A stretch of 64,000 bases of DNA from Pseudomonas sp. FEN. Its GTDB lineage: Bacteria > Pseudomonadota > Gammaproteobacteria > Pseudomonadales > Pseudomonadaceae. The stretch lies in contig NZ_CAJFDC010000036.1 of the NCBI RefSeq assembly GCF_904067045.1, positions 1,194,001 to 1,258,000 on the forward strand. The letters run 5' to 3'. The stretch's first letter is position 1. Every line of letters begins with the position of its first letter. Below the pieces are notes generated by a model. The model was not told the DNA's origin. It saw only the letters and a program-made list of their open reading frames with translations, and made no database searches. Below, one piece after another: positions 35,036 through 43,393 of this stretch. The translations under genes and the position numbers were made by a program.

Positions 35036-35761
35036 TTAAGAAGCTGAACCTTCTCGCCAAATTTCCTCGGCCTCTCTAATCAGCGCCTCCAAGCCATTTT
35101 TCTTAATACCTACCGCCTTCAAGACTCCATCGCAAAATTCAGCAAATGGCCCCATTGCTCCACCTGCCGAGCCTTTTCGCTGAAATTTCGGCTCGCCATC
35201 ACCCGCCCGCGCCCAAATGGCAAGCAATGCGCGAATGGCCTCCTGCCGAACCATGTTCCCGCCTTTAACCTTTTGAGCGGGTTCAGTGGGCTTAACATCT
35301 GGTATTAAAGAAATTAAATCACCAAGTCGACACAGAAGCGACTTCTCCAGCGTTCGACTTCCGACTGTTCCTGCGGGGGTCAGAAACATGGCCTCCGTCG
35401 CACCAATTGCAGAACTCAACTCTAAAGGTGTTCTCCCTTCACTCAAGAGCTTATATAGCGTATCCGCAGAGTCTCTAATCTTTTTCAAGTGCATCTGGTG
35501 GTCAAAGTCGAACTCTTCAGGCACCACCCCCCCTTTCGGCAAGCCCTGATTCTCAAATTCCCGCCAAACAGCAAGGGGGCTTGCATTACATCTAGCCAAG
35601 TCATGAGCGAGTTCTGAAAGAGCAATATCAGGAGTCGCACCTTTCTCCTTCACCAAATAACCAAATAAATAACCTTCCAACCCATGAACCACATCGTAGT
35701 AGCTCCGAGGCTTGCGCATGACCGCCATTCTCTTTTCAAGACTCTTACTCCTGCTAACCAT
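35036..35761 (-). CDS. Unknown protein next to the integrase (element cargo)
   Basis: 241 residues, cytosolic, helical, with no family I recognise. Seen: a basic start (MVSRSKSLEKRMAVMRKPRS), a stretch SYYDVVHGLEGYLFGYLVKEKG and a C-terminal FAEFCDGVLKAVGIKKNGLEALIREAEEIW. It overlaps the integrase stop by eight bases, so it is translated from the integrase transcript. Position beside the integrase suggests an element-specific accessory (defence, or recombination helper); this is inference. Confidence 0.6.
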   Translation of the reverse strand: MVSRSKSLEKRMAVMRKPRSYYDVVHGLEGYLFGYLVKEKGATPDIALSELAHDLARCNASPLAVWREFENQGLPKGGVVPEEFDFDHQMHLKKIRDSADTLYKLLSEGRTPLELSSAIGATEAMFLTPAGTVGSRTLEKSLLCRLGDLISLIPDVKPTEPAQKVKGGNMVRQEAIRALLAIWARAGDGEPKFQRKGSAGGAMGPFAEFCDGVLKAVGIKKNGLEALIREAEEIWREGSAS

Positions 35762-37190
35762 GCCTACCCCTCAGTTGCACCACGTTGCCAGCAGGCACGA
35801 CTCCCACAAGCTCATCCAAGTAGCGCGCCCACTTGTCCAAATCAGCGCGCTTTTCCGGTAGATAGTTCCAACGGTCATAGTGCTTTGCCTGTACCCCGCT
35901 GCGGCCATGCGACAGCAGCCAGGCCCGACGCTGCTCATCGGTGCCCAGTTCGGCCAGGTGGGTTTCAACCGTGGCGCGTATGGTGCGCCAGGTGAATCGA
36001 CGGGTTAGGCCACGCTCGGCCAGGTCGTTGCCCAGTTCGCTGTAAATCTTGAGGGCGGTATCAGGCGAAAAGGGACGCGCCGCCAAAGCGAAAGGCCCGG
36101 CTAGTTTGCGCGGCTCGGCATCTTTCTCAGCCAGCAACGGAGCCAGCACCTCAGCCAGTCGGCCACCAATGGGCAGCAGGTGATCGCGTGGCGGGCTACC
36201 CTTGCCGCCTTTGTAATCCACAAGGCGCAACAGGGGGCCATGCTCGGGATCGTCTAGCAGGTCATCCCACGTCGCCCGACACAGCATCTCGACACGCTGC
36301 CCGGCTAGGTAAAGCATGGCCTTGGCAATCGACTGGCGGCGGCCTGGCAGATCCTCCAGGGCAGCCAGCAGGTGCCGCAATTCATCCTTGCTCAGCGCCT
36401 CGGTATTGGCGCGCTCTGCCCCTTCAATCGTCGGCATATCAGCCACGGGGTTATGCGACAGACCGAACTGCACGGCGTCACCGGAGCGCTGAGGGTTCAA
36501 GTCATGCTTGAGCCCAAAGGCAAAAGCTGCGCGCAGGTAGGCCCGCAAGCGGTTTGCAGTGGTGAGTTTTCCGTTGCTGGTGCTGGCGGTTGTCTTGCGC
36601 TGCCCTCGGCCTTTCTTGGCTGGCGGCCTGGTCAGGCAGTGACGCAGAATTTCCGTTATATCCCCGGGCTGAATTTCTTTTGCCTTGCAGGCAGCCAGCG
36701 CGGGAAAAGGGGTCAGCACGTTAAGCCGGAAAGAGCCTTGCACGTCTTTCGCGCTGCTCTTGCCCTTGCGCTGCATATCCTCAATATAGGCCGCCAGCAG
36801 TTGCTCGAAAGAGCCCTGGCGAGCCTCCAGGCTTGCCGCGCGCTCAGCCATTGCCGCTTGCTGGCGCTGGTGCTCATCGAAGGCCGCCAAGGTAGGGAAG
36901 CGGCGCACCTCTGCTGATACGCGCTCGGTTTCTTTTCGCCAGTAAGCAAGGCCACGGGTTAGGCCATCCTCGCCCATCTCCCCGAAGGTGCCCAGCTTGC
37001 GGCGCTCTTGCTTGCCGTCACGGCGCAGCGCCAGGTAAACCTCGACAACTCCAGTCGGGCGGCGCTCCAGCAGCATCGAACCCGCGCCACGCTCCCCCAA
37101 CTGCTCGGACAGGGTGCGCGCCGACAGGATCTCGCCCCCTTTTTTCGTTGTTCCGCTGATAACCCATGCTTTTACCTGGGTATCAGTCAT
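35754..37190 (-). CDS. Tyrosine-type site-specific integrase
   Basis: Seen: 478 residues from MTDTQVKAWVISG, with an N-terminal DUF4102-like arm-binding part, a core-binding domain (around 120-230) and a C-terminal catalytic domain carrying RVEMLCRATWDDL (first Arg), TWRTIRATVETHLAELG (second Arg region) and LLSHGRSGVQAKHYDRWNY (His and the nucleophilic Tyr). It drives integration into the adjacent tRNA-Thr. GCTCAACACTT repeats lie just upstream of its start. An alternative start at 37202 adds four residues. Confidence 0.92.
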   Translation of the reverse strand: MTDTQVKAWVISGTTKKGGEILSARTLSEQLGERGAGSMLLERRPTGVVEVYLALRRDGKQERRKLGTFGEMGEDGLTRGLAYWRKETERVSAEVRRFPTLAAFDEHQRQQAAMAERAASLEARQGSFEQLLAAYIEDMQRKGKSSAKDVQGSFRLNVLTPFPALAACKAKEIQPGDITEILRHCLTRPPAKKGRGQRKTTASTSNGKLTTANRLRAYLRAAFAFGLKHDLNPQRSGDAVQFGLSHNPVADMPTIEGAERANTEALSKDELRHLLAALEDLPGRRQSIAKAMLYLAGQRVEMLCRATWDDLLDDPEHGPLLRLVDYKGGKGSPPRDHLLPIGGRLAEVLAPLLAEKDAEPRKLAGPFALAARPFSPDTALKIYSELGNDLAERGLTRRFTWRTIRATVETHLAELGTDEQRRAWLLSHGRSGVQAKHYDRWNYLPEKRADLDKWARYLDELVGVVPAGNVVQLRGRHG

Positions 37191-37229
37191 CTTGAGCCCC
37201 ATTTCACACGCCCTCTAGACCGTTTTCAT

Positions 37230-37252
37230 GCTCAACACTTTGCTCAACACTT
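37230..37252. repeat. Two copies of GCTCAACACTT (integrase arm-type sites, right)
   Basis: GCTCAACACTT at 37230-37240 and 37242-37252, with the same 12-bp period as the first two left copies. They lie between the integrase start and attR. Confidence 0.65.
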
Positions 37253-37376
37253 CTCGGAAATACAAGGGAATCTTGCGTAATCCTCAGAAAGCACTAAAAC
37301 CCGACAAAGCCCATTAACTGCGGGACTTTCAGGCGTTTTAATGTTTCGTTGAATTTCTCAGGGTTTCGCTTGAAAA

Positions 37377-37427
37377 TGACTTGTAATCAGTAGGTCCCGG
37401 GTTCGACTCCTGGTGCCGGCACCATAT
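37377..37427 (+). repeat. Right direct repeat (att)
   Basis: Exact 51-bp copy of the tRNA-Thr 3' end. No 5' half, so not a functional tRNA gene. Confidence 0.95.
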
Positions 37428-37428
37428 T

Positions 37429-37461
37429 AAAAAGCCTTGCAGCGATGCGAGGCTTTTTTTT
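37429..37461 (+). terminator. Original tRNA-Thr terminator
   Basis: AAAGCCT-TGCAGCGATGCG-AGGCTTT hairpin followed by a long T run, directly after the right attachment copy. Confidence 0.85.
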
Positions 37462-37592
37462 GCCTGACGAAATGTCCTTCCAGCCCGGCCTTCGGTGGGA
37501 GCATCTCCCAAGGCGACAAGTAGCGCTGATGCAGAGCCAAACAGCTAGTTGAATAAGCTATACTCTCGGGCACACATCCGTGGAGAGCAGAC
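37462..37592. other. Promoter-side gap before ficA
   Basis: A short region that ends in a likely promoter for the Fic pair; the exact boxes are not clear. No other gene seen. Confidence 0.35.
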
Positions 37593-37760
37593 GTGGAAAA
37601 GCTGAGTTTTCAAGCCAAAAAAGCCTACTTCGCCAAACACCGTAAATCCAACTTCGCGGCCAGCTTGCGCCTCGAGGGTTTTACGACCTCTCCAAATGAC
37701 GATCACAAGCTTCCCACTCGCGAAGCTGCGCTCATGGCCGTTCGGCAAATCAAAGCTTGA
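37593..37760 (+). CDS. ficA: Fic antitoxin (YhfG/FicA family)
   Basis: 55 residues starting at a GTG: VEKLSFQAKKAYFAKHRKS, then NFAASLRLEGFTTSP. The helix contains SLRLEG, which fits the inhibitory motif [S/T]xxxE[G/N] of class I Fic antitoxins, whose glutamate blocks ATP binding in the toxin. Its stop overlaps the TTG start of the toxin by four bases (TTGA), the tight coupling expected of a toxin/antitoxin pair. The frame is too short for most gene finders but the motif and context make it convincing. Confidence 0.85.
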   Translation: MEKLSFQAKKAYFAKHRKSNFAASLRLEGFTTSPNDDHKLPTREAALMAVRQIKA

Positions 37761-38380
37761 GTAGTAATGACAAATACGGGGTCGATCAGGATCCCTACTG
37801 TTACCAGGGAACAGGTACCCTCAAAAACCTACTTGATTTGCATGATGAAGACGACCTCAACGAGGCCGAACGCTATCTCACCGAAGCTGCCGCAGAGCGG
37901 CTTGAGTTCATAGAGCCGCCATACAGCCTGGATACTCTGAAACAAATTCATCGTACCCTATTCTCGGCTATCTATAGTTGGGCCGGCGAGATCCGGACGG
38001 TAAAGATCAGCAAAGGTGGAAATCAGTTCTGCGTCCCTGACCGCATAGAGCCGGAAGCCGCCAGAGAATTCCGAAAAGTCGAGTCCTACGGCTGGCTTGA
38101 AGGCTATTCACGCGACTTACTGGTCAAAGCCGTCGCCGAGTCCTACGGTACGTTGAACGTCGCACATCCCTTCCGAGAAGGTAACGGACGAGCCCAGCGG
38201 ATGCTGTTCGAATGGATCATCGTCAACGCGGGTTACGAGATCAATTGGTGGGAAGTCGACAAACAAGAATGGATTGAAGCGAATCATCAGTCATTTCATG
38301 GCGACGATGGCCCGCTGATCCAGATATTTGATCGTTGCATTGGTCTGCCGATCATGGAAGACAATGCAGACGACGCCTGA
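37757..38380 (+). CDS. fic: Fic-domain AMP-transferase toxin
   Basis: Transfers AMP (or a related group) to target proteins; bacterial FicT toxins often modify gyrase and topoisomerase IV. Seen: 207 residues with the complete active-site motif HPFREGNGRAQR near residue 136 (His base, Gly-Asn-Gly-Arg anion hole) and a beta-hairpin flap GGNQFCVPD upstream. The start is TTG at 37757, overlapping the antitoxin gene. It follows the satellite element directly and may belong to an older island at the same tRNA. Confidence 0.92.
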   Translation: MSSNDKYGVDQDPYCYQGTGTLKNLLDLHDEDDLNEAERYLTEAAAERLEFIEPPYSLDTLKQIHRTLFSAIYSWAGEIRTVKISKGGNQFCVPDRIEPEAAREFRKVESYGWLEGYSRDLLVKAVAESYGTLNVAHPFREGNGRAQRMLFEWIIVNAGYEINWWEVDKQEWIEANHQSFHGDDGPLIQIFDRCIGLPIMEDNADDA

Positions 38381-38455
38381 TGGGGAGTGAACAAGCCCCA
38401 TGAAAGACAAGGCAGCGTTTCCCCCTTAACGATAAGCGATAGGCAAATGGAATGT

Positions 38456-38821
38456 TTATGGCCAGGCTACCCCATTGTTACCCGATTCCGCTCCCACCTC
38501 GGCGCCTTTGCCGGACAGGGGGGCGCTCTCCACGTCCAACATCAGCAACACCATTTCCGTCAACTCGGCGTCGGACTTGCGTCCCGCATAGAGGTCATGG
38601 AGTGCTTTGGCGAACGGAATGCGCAGGTCCTGGTTATCTTCGCGGGCGGTATCGCCGTATCGCATCAGTTCGCTGATGGCGCGCAGCACCGCCGCTTGCC
38701 ACCGGGCGGTGGTCCTAGGACCATCGCCGGTGATTGCAATCAAGTGATCCTTCGTCAGCTGGCGAAGGGCTGACTCCCGCAACGGCTCAGGCGGCCTTGG
38801 GTTGCGAGTGATTTTTGACAT
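38456..38821 (-). CDS. Small hypothetical partner of the AhpD-like gene
   Basis: 121 residues, unknown. Seen: a basic N-terminus, a helix AVLRAISELMRYGDTARED, then FAKALHDLYAGRKSDAELTEMVLLMLDVE. It starts inside the last 35 bases of the AhpD-like gene on the same strand, so coupling is likely. No motif identifies a function. Confidence 0.5.
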   Translation of the reverse strand: MSKITRNPRPPEPLRESALRQLTKDHLIAITGDGPRTTARWQAAVLRAISELMRYGDTAREDNQDLRIPFAKALHDLYAGRKSDAELTEMVLLMLDVESAPLSGKGAEVGAESGNNGVAWP

Positions 38822-39185
38822 AGCGGACGATACCCAGTGTTTCCTCGCGGAACTGCTCGTAGTCGATCTGCTGGGCGTTGATAAAGGTGCTGCCCATCAT
38901 GGTCACCGCGCCCATCAAGCTGGCTTCGGCAATTTCCTCGTCGCTGGCGCCAAACAAGCGCGCGGCTTCGGTATGGAACAGAGTGCAATACTTGCAACGG
39001 GTCGCCCCGGACACCGCCAGACCAATCAACTCCTTGTACTTATTAGGGATTTTGGTATCTGCCAGCCAAAAGTCCCGGGCCACGCCCCAGAATCCGTTCG
39101 CGCCACCTTCCGGCATCTGCTTGATCCACTCCGGTACCACACCGAGGGCCTCTTCAATTTCCCGATAAGTATCATAAATGGCCAT
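38787..39185 (-). CDS. AhpD-like / carboxymuconolactone decarboxylase family protein
   Basis: Seen: 132 residues with the AhpD-type motif CKYCTLFHTEAA (CxxC-x3-H) preceded by GLAVSGATR, and the helix ASDEEIAEASLMGAVTMMGSTF. Such proteins reduce peroxides through a cysteine pair or act as small redox helpers. It is less like the protein at 28717. It lies in the accessory zone between Fic and the lipoprotein gene. Confidence 0.8.
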   Translation of the reverse strand: MAIYDTYREIEEALGVVPEWIKQMPEGGANGFWGVARDFWLADTKIPNKYKELIGLAVSGATRCKYCTLFHTEAARLFGASDEEIAEASLMGAVTMMGSTFINAQQIDYEQFREETLGIVRYVKNHSQPKAA

Positions 39186-39599
39186 CTGACACCTCCTGAC
39201 CTCTCTGGAGACATCTGCTTCAGAGGTACAACCAGTTTAGTTCGCCGGCGGCCAGGCCCGAGCCGGCAGCAGGATGACTCCGGCAATAAACGTCTAAACA
39301 TCGTAGAAACAACAGGATGGATTTAGATTCTTTTGGCGCAATGACGTACCGCTAGGTACCTCGGGTTATTAACCGTGGCGAGGATAAGCCACGGCGTTAC
39401 CCTTTGCGCGAGCACCACTGAAAGCACATGGTTAATTCCGACTTTCTAAACCTTGATAATATCAATATGATGGCTCGAGCTTCTTTGGTCATTGGATTCG
39501 CTACCTATAGCACCTGCGCGCCCAACACCAAAGCCGCTGCCAGCGGCGCAACAACCGCCCGGCACTGAAGGAATCAGTACTCGATCTCAAGGACGACCG
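39186..39599. other. Intergenic region
   Basis: 414 bp with no clear gene. I see neither REP nor strong hairpin; it may hold the promoters of the divergent genes. Confidence 0.4.
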
Positions 39600-40169
39600 A
39601 TGTTCAAAATCTACGCAATGACGCCACTTAAATGGGCGGCATTGCTGCTCACAGTCGCATTGCTTGGCGGCTGTTCAGACTACCACTACAAAAATTATCA
39701 AGGCGACTGGGCTCCCGAACAGCTCAAGCCCTACGACCTGTCCGACAACGCCAGCGATGCCGCGCTCGTGTACTTCGATACGATTCGATATCGAGCCTTG
39801 GGCGTACCCTTTCATCGGCTGTTGCTCGCAACCGATGTGGATGGCCTGCGGATCAAGGGTGCCGGGCGCCGATCCATACTGGATGTCTCGGGCGAACAGG
39901 CGCTGAAGCTAAAGCCCGGCAAACACTCCCTGCGCTGGTGTTGGCTATCGATGAATGCCTTGGGCACAGGCGGGGCAATGTGCAACTTTGCCGCGGCTGA
40001 CGTTGAGTTCCGGCCTGGGCAGCGCTACGTCGTAACATTCCAAACCGACGAAAATATCAAAGGTCCGCCCGGTCGGGAGGAGTTGGAGATCAAGGTGCAG
40101 TCGAGCATCAAAAATCTCGACACCAAAGAGGTGATTTTCCCGCCAGCCACGATGGCTCAAACAGAGTGA
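39600..40169 (+). CDS. Predicted lipoprotein
   Basis: 189 residues. Seen: a signal peptide with lipobox TVALLGGC (Cys near residue 25), then YHYKNYQGDWAPEQLKPYDL and no enzyme motif; the C-terminus is rich in beta-type sequence (RYVVTFQTDENIKGPPGREELEIKVQSS). It should be anchored in the outer or inner membrane. The stop overlaps the NERD gene (TGATG), so they are translated together; this pairing is the only clue to function. Confidence 0.75.
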   Translation: MFKIYAMTPLKWAALLLTVALLGGCSDYHYKNYQGDWAPEQLKPYDLSDNASDAALVYFDTIRYRALGVPFHRLLLATDVDGLRIKGAGRRSILDVSGEQALKLKPGKHSLRWCWLSMNALGTGGAMCNFAAADVEFRPGQRYVVTFQTDENIKGPPGREELEIKVQSSIKNLDTKEVIFPPATMAQTE

Positions 40170-40945
40170 TGGCTATGAACTTCACCCCCATCATCGCTCA
40201 GCTCTGGAGCACGTTTGGCTGGTTGATCCCGCTGGCACTGCTGATCGGCCTGCTCAAGACGCCTTGGGCCAAGGGGCACATCGGCGAACTCCTGGTGCGT
40301 CTGTTCGCCCATTGGCAACTGGATAAGCAGACCTACCGCCGCCTGCACAACGTCACCCTGAACACACCTGATGGCACCACGCAGATCGACCACGTCTTCC
40401 TCTCGCCTTACGGCATCTTCGTGCTGGAAACGAAGAACATGCGCGGCTGGATCTTTGGCAGCGAGCAGCAGCCACAGTGGACGCAAAAGCTCTACAGGCG
40501 CCTGTTCAAGTTCCAGAACCCGCTGCGGCAGAACTACAAACACCTCAAAGCCCTGGAAGCCACCCTTGGCGTCAGCGCCGAGCATCTGCACTCGGTCATC
40601 ACCTTCGTCGGCGGCAGTACCTTCAAGACTCAGATGCCGGCCAACGTTACCCAGGGCATTGGCTTTATTCGCTACATCAAGTCATTCCAGCAGAGGGTGT
40701 TCACGGAGGCAGAGATCGACGGCCTCATGCATGCCCTGCAAACCAGCCGGCGCACGCCATCCCTCGCGACCCACCGCGAACATGTGCAAAATCTGAAACG
40801 CCGTAGCGACCCGACCGCTGAGCGGCAATGTCCGAAATGCGGTAGTGCTCTAGTGATCCGCACAGTGAGTTCTGGCCCGAAGGCGGGGCAGCAATTCTGG
40901 GGCTGTTCGACGTTTCCCAAGTGCAGAGTGATGCAAGGCCTGTAG
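40169..40945 (+). CDS. NERD-domain nuclease-like protein with zinc-ribbon
   Basis: 258 residues. Seen: N-terminal membrane helix (PLALLIGLLKTPWAKG), a NERD domain (GHIGELLV...DGTTQIDHVFLSPYGIFVLETKNMRGWIFG, where the D...E-x-K core of a PD-(D/E)XK nuclease is present as QIDH...VLETKN), and a C-terminal topoisomerase-type zinc ribbon CPKCGSALVIRT...FWGCSTFPKC (four Cys). NERD proteins are nuclease-related. Translationally coupled to the lipoprotein upstream. Alternative starts at 40166 and 40175. Confidence 0.88.
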   Translation: MAMNFTPIIAQLWSTFGWLIPLALLIGLLKTPWAKGHIGELLVRLFAHWQLDKQTYRRLHNVTLNTPDGTTQIDHVFLSPYGIFVLETKNMRGWIFGSEQQPQWTQKLYRRLFKFQNPLRQNYKHLKALEATLGVSAEHLHSVITFVGGSTFKTQMPANVTQGIGFIRYIKSFQQRVFTEAEIDGLMHALQTSRRTPSLATHREHVQNLKRRSDPTAERQCPKCGSALVIRTVSSGPKAGQQFWGCSTFPKCRVMQGL

Positions 40946-41141
40946 CTAGCTTTCGGATATGAGCTGACAGATATGGGCGGCTGGACTGTCAATCAGATCG
41001 GAAGACTCGACAAAGGTAGAAAATAAATCGGTCACCTTTTCTGTCACCTTTTCTCTGTACACCTGTTTCATCCCAACGCCCGGTGCATAGTCGCGGTAGG
41101 CGACCAGATATCCCAACCTGTCTGAAAAAGGACCTAGTTTG

Positions 41142-41660
41142 ATGGAAAATATTGCTCCGGCGCTCGTTGCGTTCACTGCTGCCGTTCTGGTGGGGTTTGG
41201 TAGTCACTTAGTCGCTGAAGACTACCGTCGATTCAGAGACAGCAAGGCTATAGCAGCAGCATTGGCTGGTGAGTTGCGATCGATAATGTTGTCACTCCCA
41301 GATCTGTACGACAGCCTTACTAAGATGAAAGGCTTGCTCGACAATCAGCAGAAAATTTCTTTGCCGGAGATGCCCGATCGGCCCAGTCCTATATTCGAAG
41401 CGAATGCTGAAAAAGTCGGTTTGTTGGGAGTTGAGCTAGCTGGTGAAGTCTCCTTTATCTATGATCAGATCGGTGCGTTCAGAACATCATTTCAACTGCT
41501 CTCGAAGCATCACACAACGATGGATCCTCCTTGGAGTAGCCTACTTGTTGGGCGCTGCATACAGCTCATCAAAGATAATCAACCGAAGGGAGATCCCATA
41601 GTCGAAGACCTTAAGGAGCATTCCAGAATCTGCTATGAGACCTCAAGACGATTGGGATAG
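41142..41660 (+). CDS. Hypothetical protein with one N-terminal membrane helix
   Basis: 172 residues, unknown. Seen: hydrophobic segment IAPALVAFTAAVLVGFGSHLVA at the start, then charged, helical sequence without a family motif. I take the ATG at 41142. Composition is AT-rich. The region downstream is decayed, so this may be the last intact gene of the older island. Confidence 0.5.
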   Translation: MENIAPALVAFTAAVLVGFGSHLVAEDYRRFRDSKAIAAALAGELRSIMLSLPDLYDSLTKMKGLLDNQQKISLPEMPDRPSPIFEANAEKVGLLGVELAGEVSFIYDQIGAFRTSFQLLSKHHTTMDPPWSSLLVGRCIQLIKDNQPKGDPIVEDLKEHSRICYETSRRLG

Positions 41661-42466
41661 CGGTGGTTTCTGTATTAACGATTATTTGCCTTAGTAGCTT
41701 GTTCGGAGCCATCTTCTGTGTTCGACCTACTTGATGAGAAAAGTCGAGGGCTGTGATCTTCAGCGATAGGTAAAAATAGTGTTGAGGCGACTCTGAAAGC
41801 ATCTATAACGAATAGAGAGTACCCACAAAACGCCCATATCTTTCGAGGAAGTACGCTGTATATCTCCCGTATAAGCCTTAAAAAACGTTGCAGTAGGACC
41901 AAGTGAACACAGGGCCCGTACCTGGGGATCGAATGGGGATGGATTTATTTTTGGTTATGTTCAAAATAAATCCGCCCCCTTTTTAGCGCTAGATGGATCA
42001 CATACAACTCGCAAGCGACACCTTCGCCAAGCAAACTTAATCCAGAACGCAATATATCAACGCTGGATGATTGACACCCCCTGGCGATGGAAGCAAAAAC
42101 ACTTAATTTGGTTCATAGCCACAAAACTAAAAAATCACAGCAGGCACAGCATTTACTATTACGCACTAACAATAAACATAATAGCGAAAAGACTAAGCAA
42201 GGACCAAACATGGGCGTGCCTTGCCCGCGATAAACACAGTTCAATTTGTGCAAGCTCAAACACAACCAGTAAAAGCACCAAACCATCACCGAACAAAATT
42301 CATTCACAAAAAATCAAAACTCCACAAAATAATACTAACCATACAAAAGTTCAGAGCAGTATGACCACACACAAGCCAATTTAAATACAACAAAAACAGC
42401 TGGCCAAATATATTCCGTCCAGCTAACATATCTCACAGGCACGAACCAAGAAAGGCGTGAAATAAC
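41661..42466. other. AT-rich decayed stretch
   Basis: About 800 bp of markedly low GC with no convincing gene; short frames here lack protein-like composition. It contains an 11-bp perfect inverted repeat (41941-41973). Confidence 0.5.
41941..41973. repeat. Perfect 11-bp inverted repeat
   Basis: GGATTTATTTT (41941-41951) and AAAATAAATCC (41963-41973) around an 11-nt spacer, followed by GCCCCCTTTTT. Similar GGATTTATTTT/AATAAATCC ends border some transposon remnants in Pseudomonas, so this may be the end of a dead element. Weak. Confidence 0.4.
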
Positions 42467-42697
42467 ATGAGTAATTTCGCCGTATCAAAAGTTAGCTTTT
42501 CAGGCTACAAAGCTTTTAAAGCCCCCCAAGAACTTGTAATTAAGCCAATAACAATTATATTCGGATACAACAACTCAGGAAAAAGCGCAGTAATCAGACT
42601 TTTACCCATGCTCGCAGCAAGCTTTGCAGAAAATAAGCGGGACACATTTATAAAAAGTCACTTAGACTACACCGCTCCGTGCTTAAGGAAACTCTGA
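42467..42697 (+). pseudogene. Truncated AAA-type ATPase (N-terminal 76 residues)
   Basis: Seen: MSNFAVSKVSFSGYKAFKAP, then IIFGYNNSGKSAVIRLLPML, a Walker A motif of the SMC/RecF or OLD-like AAA_15 group. The reading frame breaks off where IS sequence begins at about 42687. All downstream motifs (Walker B, signature) are missing, so it is inactive. It may have been a defence-type ATPase. Confidence 0.7.
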
Positions 42698-43068
42698 AAA
42701 ACACTTCCAAATTTGGTGAAATACCCGTCTCGTCCACACTGAACGGTTGAGCCCCGATGAAACAGATGTCCTTTGCCGATGCTGAGTATGCCGGTAAACG
42801 CAAACAGACCCGGCGTGAGCGCTTCCTGATTGAGATGGATCAGGTCGTACCCTGGAAGGGCCTGATTGCCTTGATCGAACCGCATTATCCAAAAGGTGAA
42901 GGCGGCCGTCCGGCGTACCCGCTGATGGCGATGTTGCGGGTTCATCTAATGCAGAACTGGTTCGGCTACAGCGACCCGGCGATGGAAGAAGCGCTCTACG
43001 AAACGACGATCTTGCGCCAGTTTTCAGGACTTCACCTGGACCGGATTCCCGATGAAACGACGATTTGA
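42687..43068 (+). mobile_element. Truncated IS5-family element
   Basis: The left end GGAAACTCTGAAAAACACTT (42687-42706) follows TTAA, which fits the YTAR target type of IS5 elements. The transposase frame begins at 42757. The element ends abruptly after ATGAAACGACGATT at 43068; no right end is present. The downstream sequence is AT-rich and unrelated. Confidence 0.75.
42757..43068 (+). pseudogene. IS5-family transposase, N-terminal fragment
   Basis: 103 residues: MKQMSFADAEYAGKRKQTRR, EMDQVVPWKGLIALIEPHYP, and PAYPLMAMLRVHLMQNWFGY followed by SDPAMEEALYETTILRQFSG, the standard N-terminal part of IS5-group transposases. The DDE catalytic domain is absent, so it is inactive. Confidence 0.85.
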
Positions 43069-43368
43069 AAAAGCGTACAAAAAACATTGGCAACCGACAT
43101 AACTTCAACTCAGTTAGAAGCAGTCTAATAAATTAGTTAACTAGTTGAACTTTCCATAGTTCTGTCCCTGCCCACAGATCTAGCACACTCCCTGACCCAA
43201 AAAACAAAGACCGCCATTGACTAATAGCTTCCCCTCAAAGCTCCTCTCGCAAGGAGCTGCAGCACCTTAATTTTTTATGTATTTACTAATGTTCATTAGG
43301 ATAGTTTTAGAGATAGCCTCTCTCACCTTAAATAAAAATCATAAATAAATCATATGGTTACAGGAAAA
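43069..43368. other. AT-rich remainder after the IS fragment
   Basis: 300 bp of low-GC sequence with no gene seen; probably debris of the interrupted island. Confidence 0.5.
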
Positions 43369-43389
43369 TTCGACTCTTGGTGCCGAACC
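43369..43389 (+). repeat. Degraded copy of the tRNA-Thr 3' end
   Basis: TTCGACTCTTGGTGCCGAACC differs from the tRNA-Thr 3' end by one substitution early and by a changed, shortened end (about 19 of 21 matching). It lies at the border between the AT-rich stretch and GC-rich backbone and is followed by a hairpin. It looks like the far attachment site of an older island at the same tRNA. Confidence 0.45.
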
Positions 43390-43393
43390 TTAC

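Noticed and set aside
37377-37427. Apparent second tRNA-Thr
   Set aside because: Only the 3' part is present; it is an attachment-site copy.
42067-42384. 105-residue Lys/Thr/Ser-rich frame in the AT-rich stretch
   Set aside because: Low-complexity composition expected of AT-rich noncoding DNA; no ribosome site.
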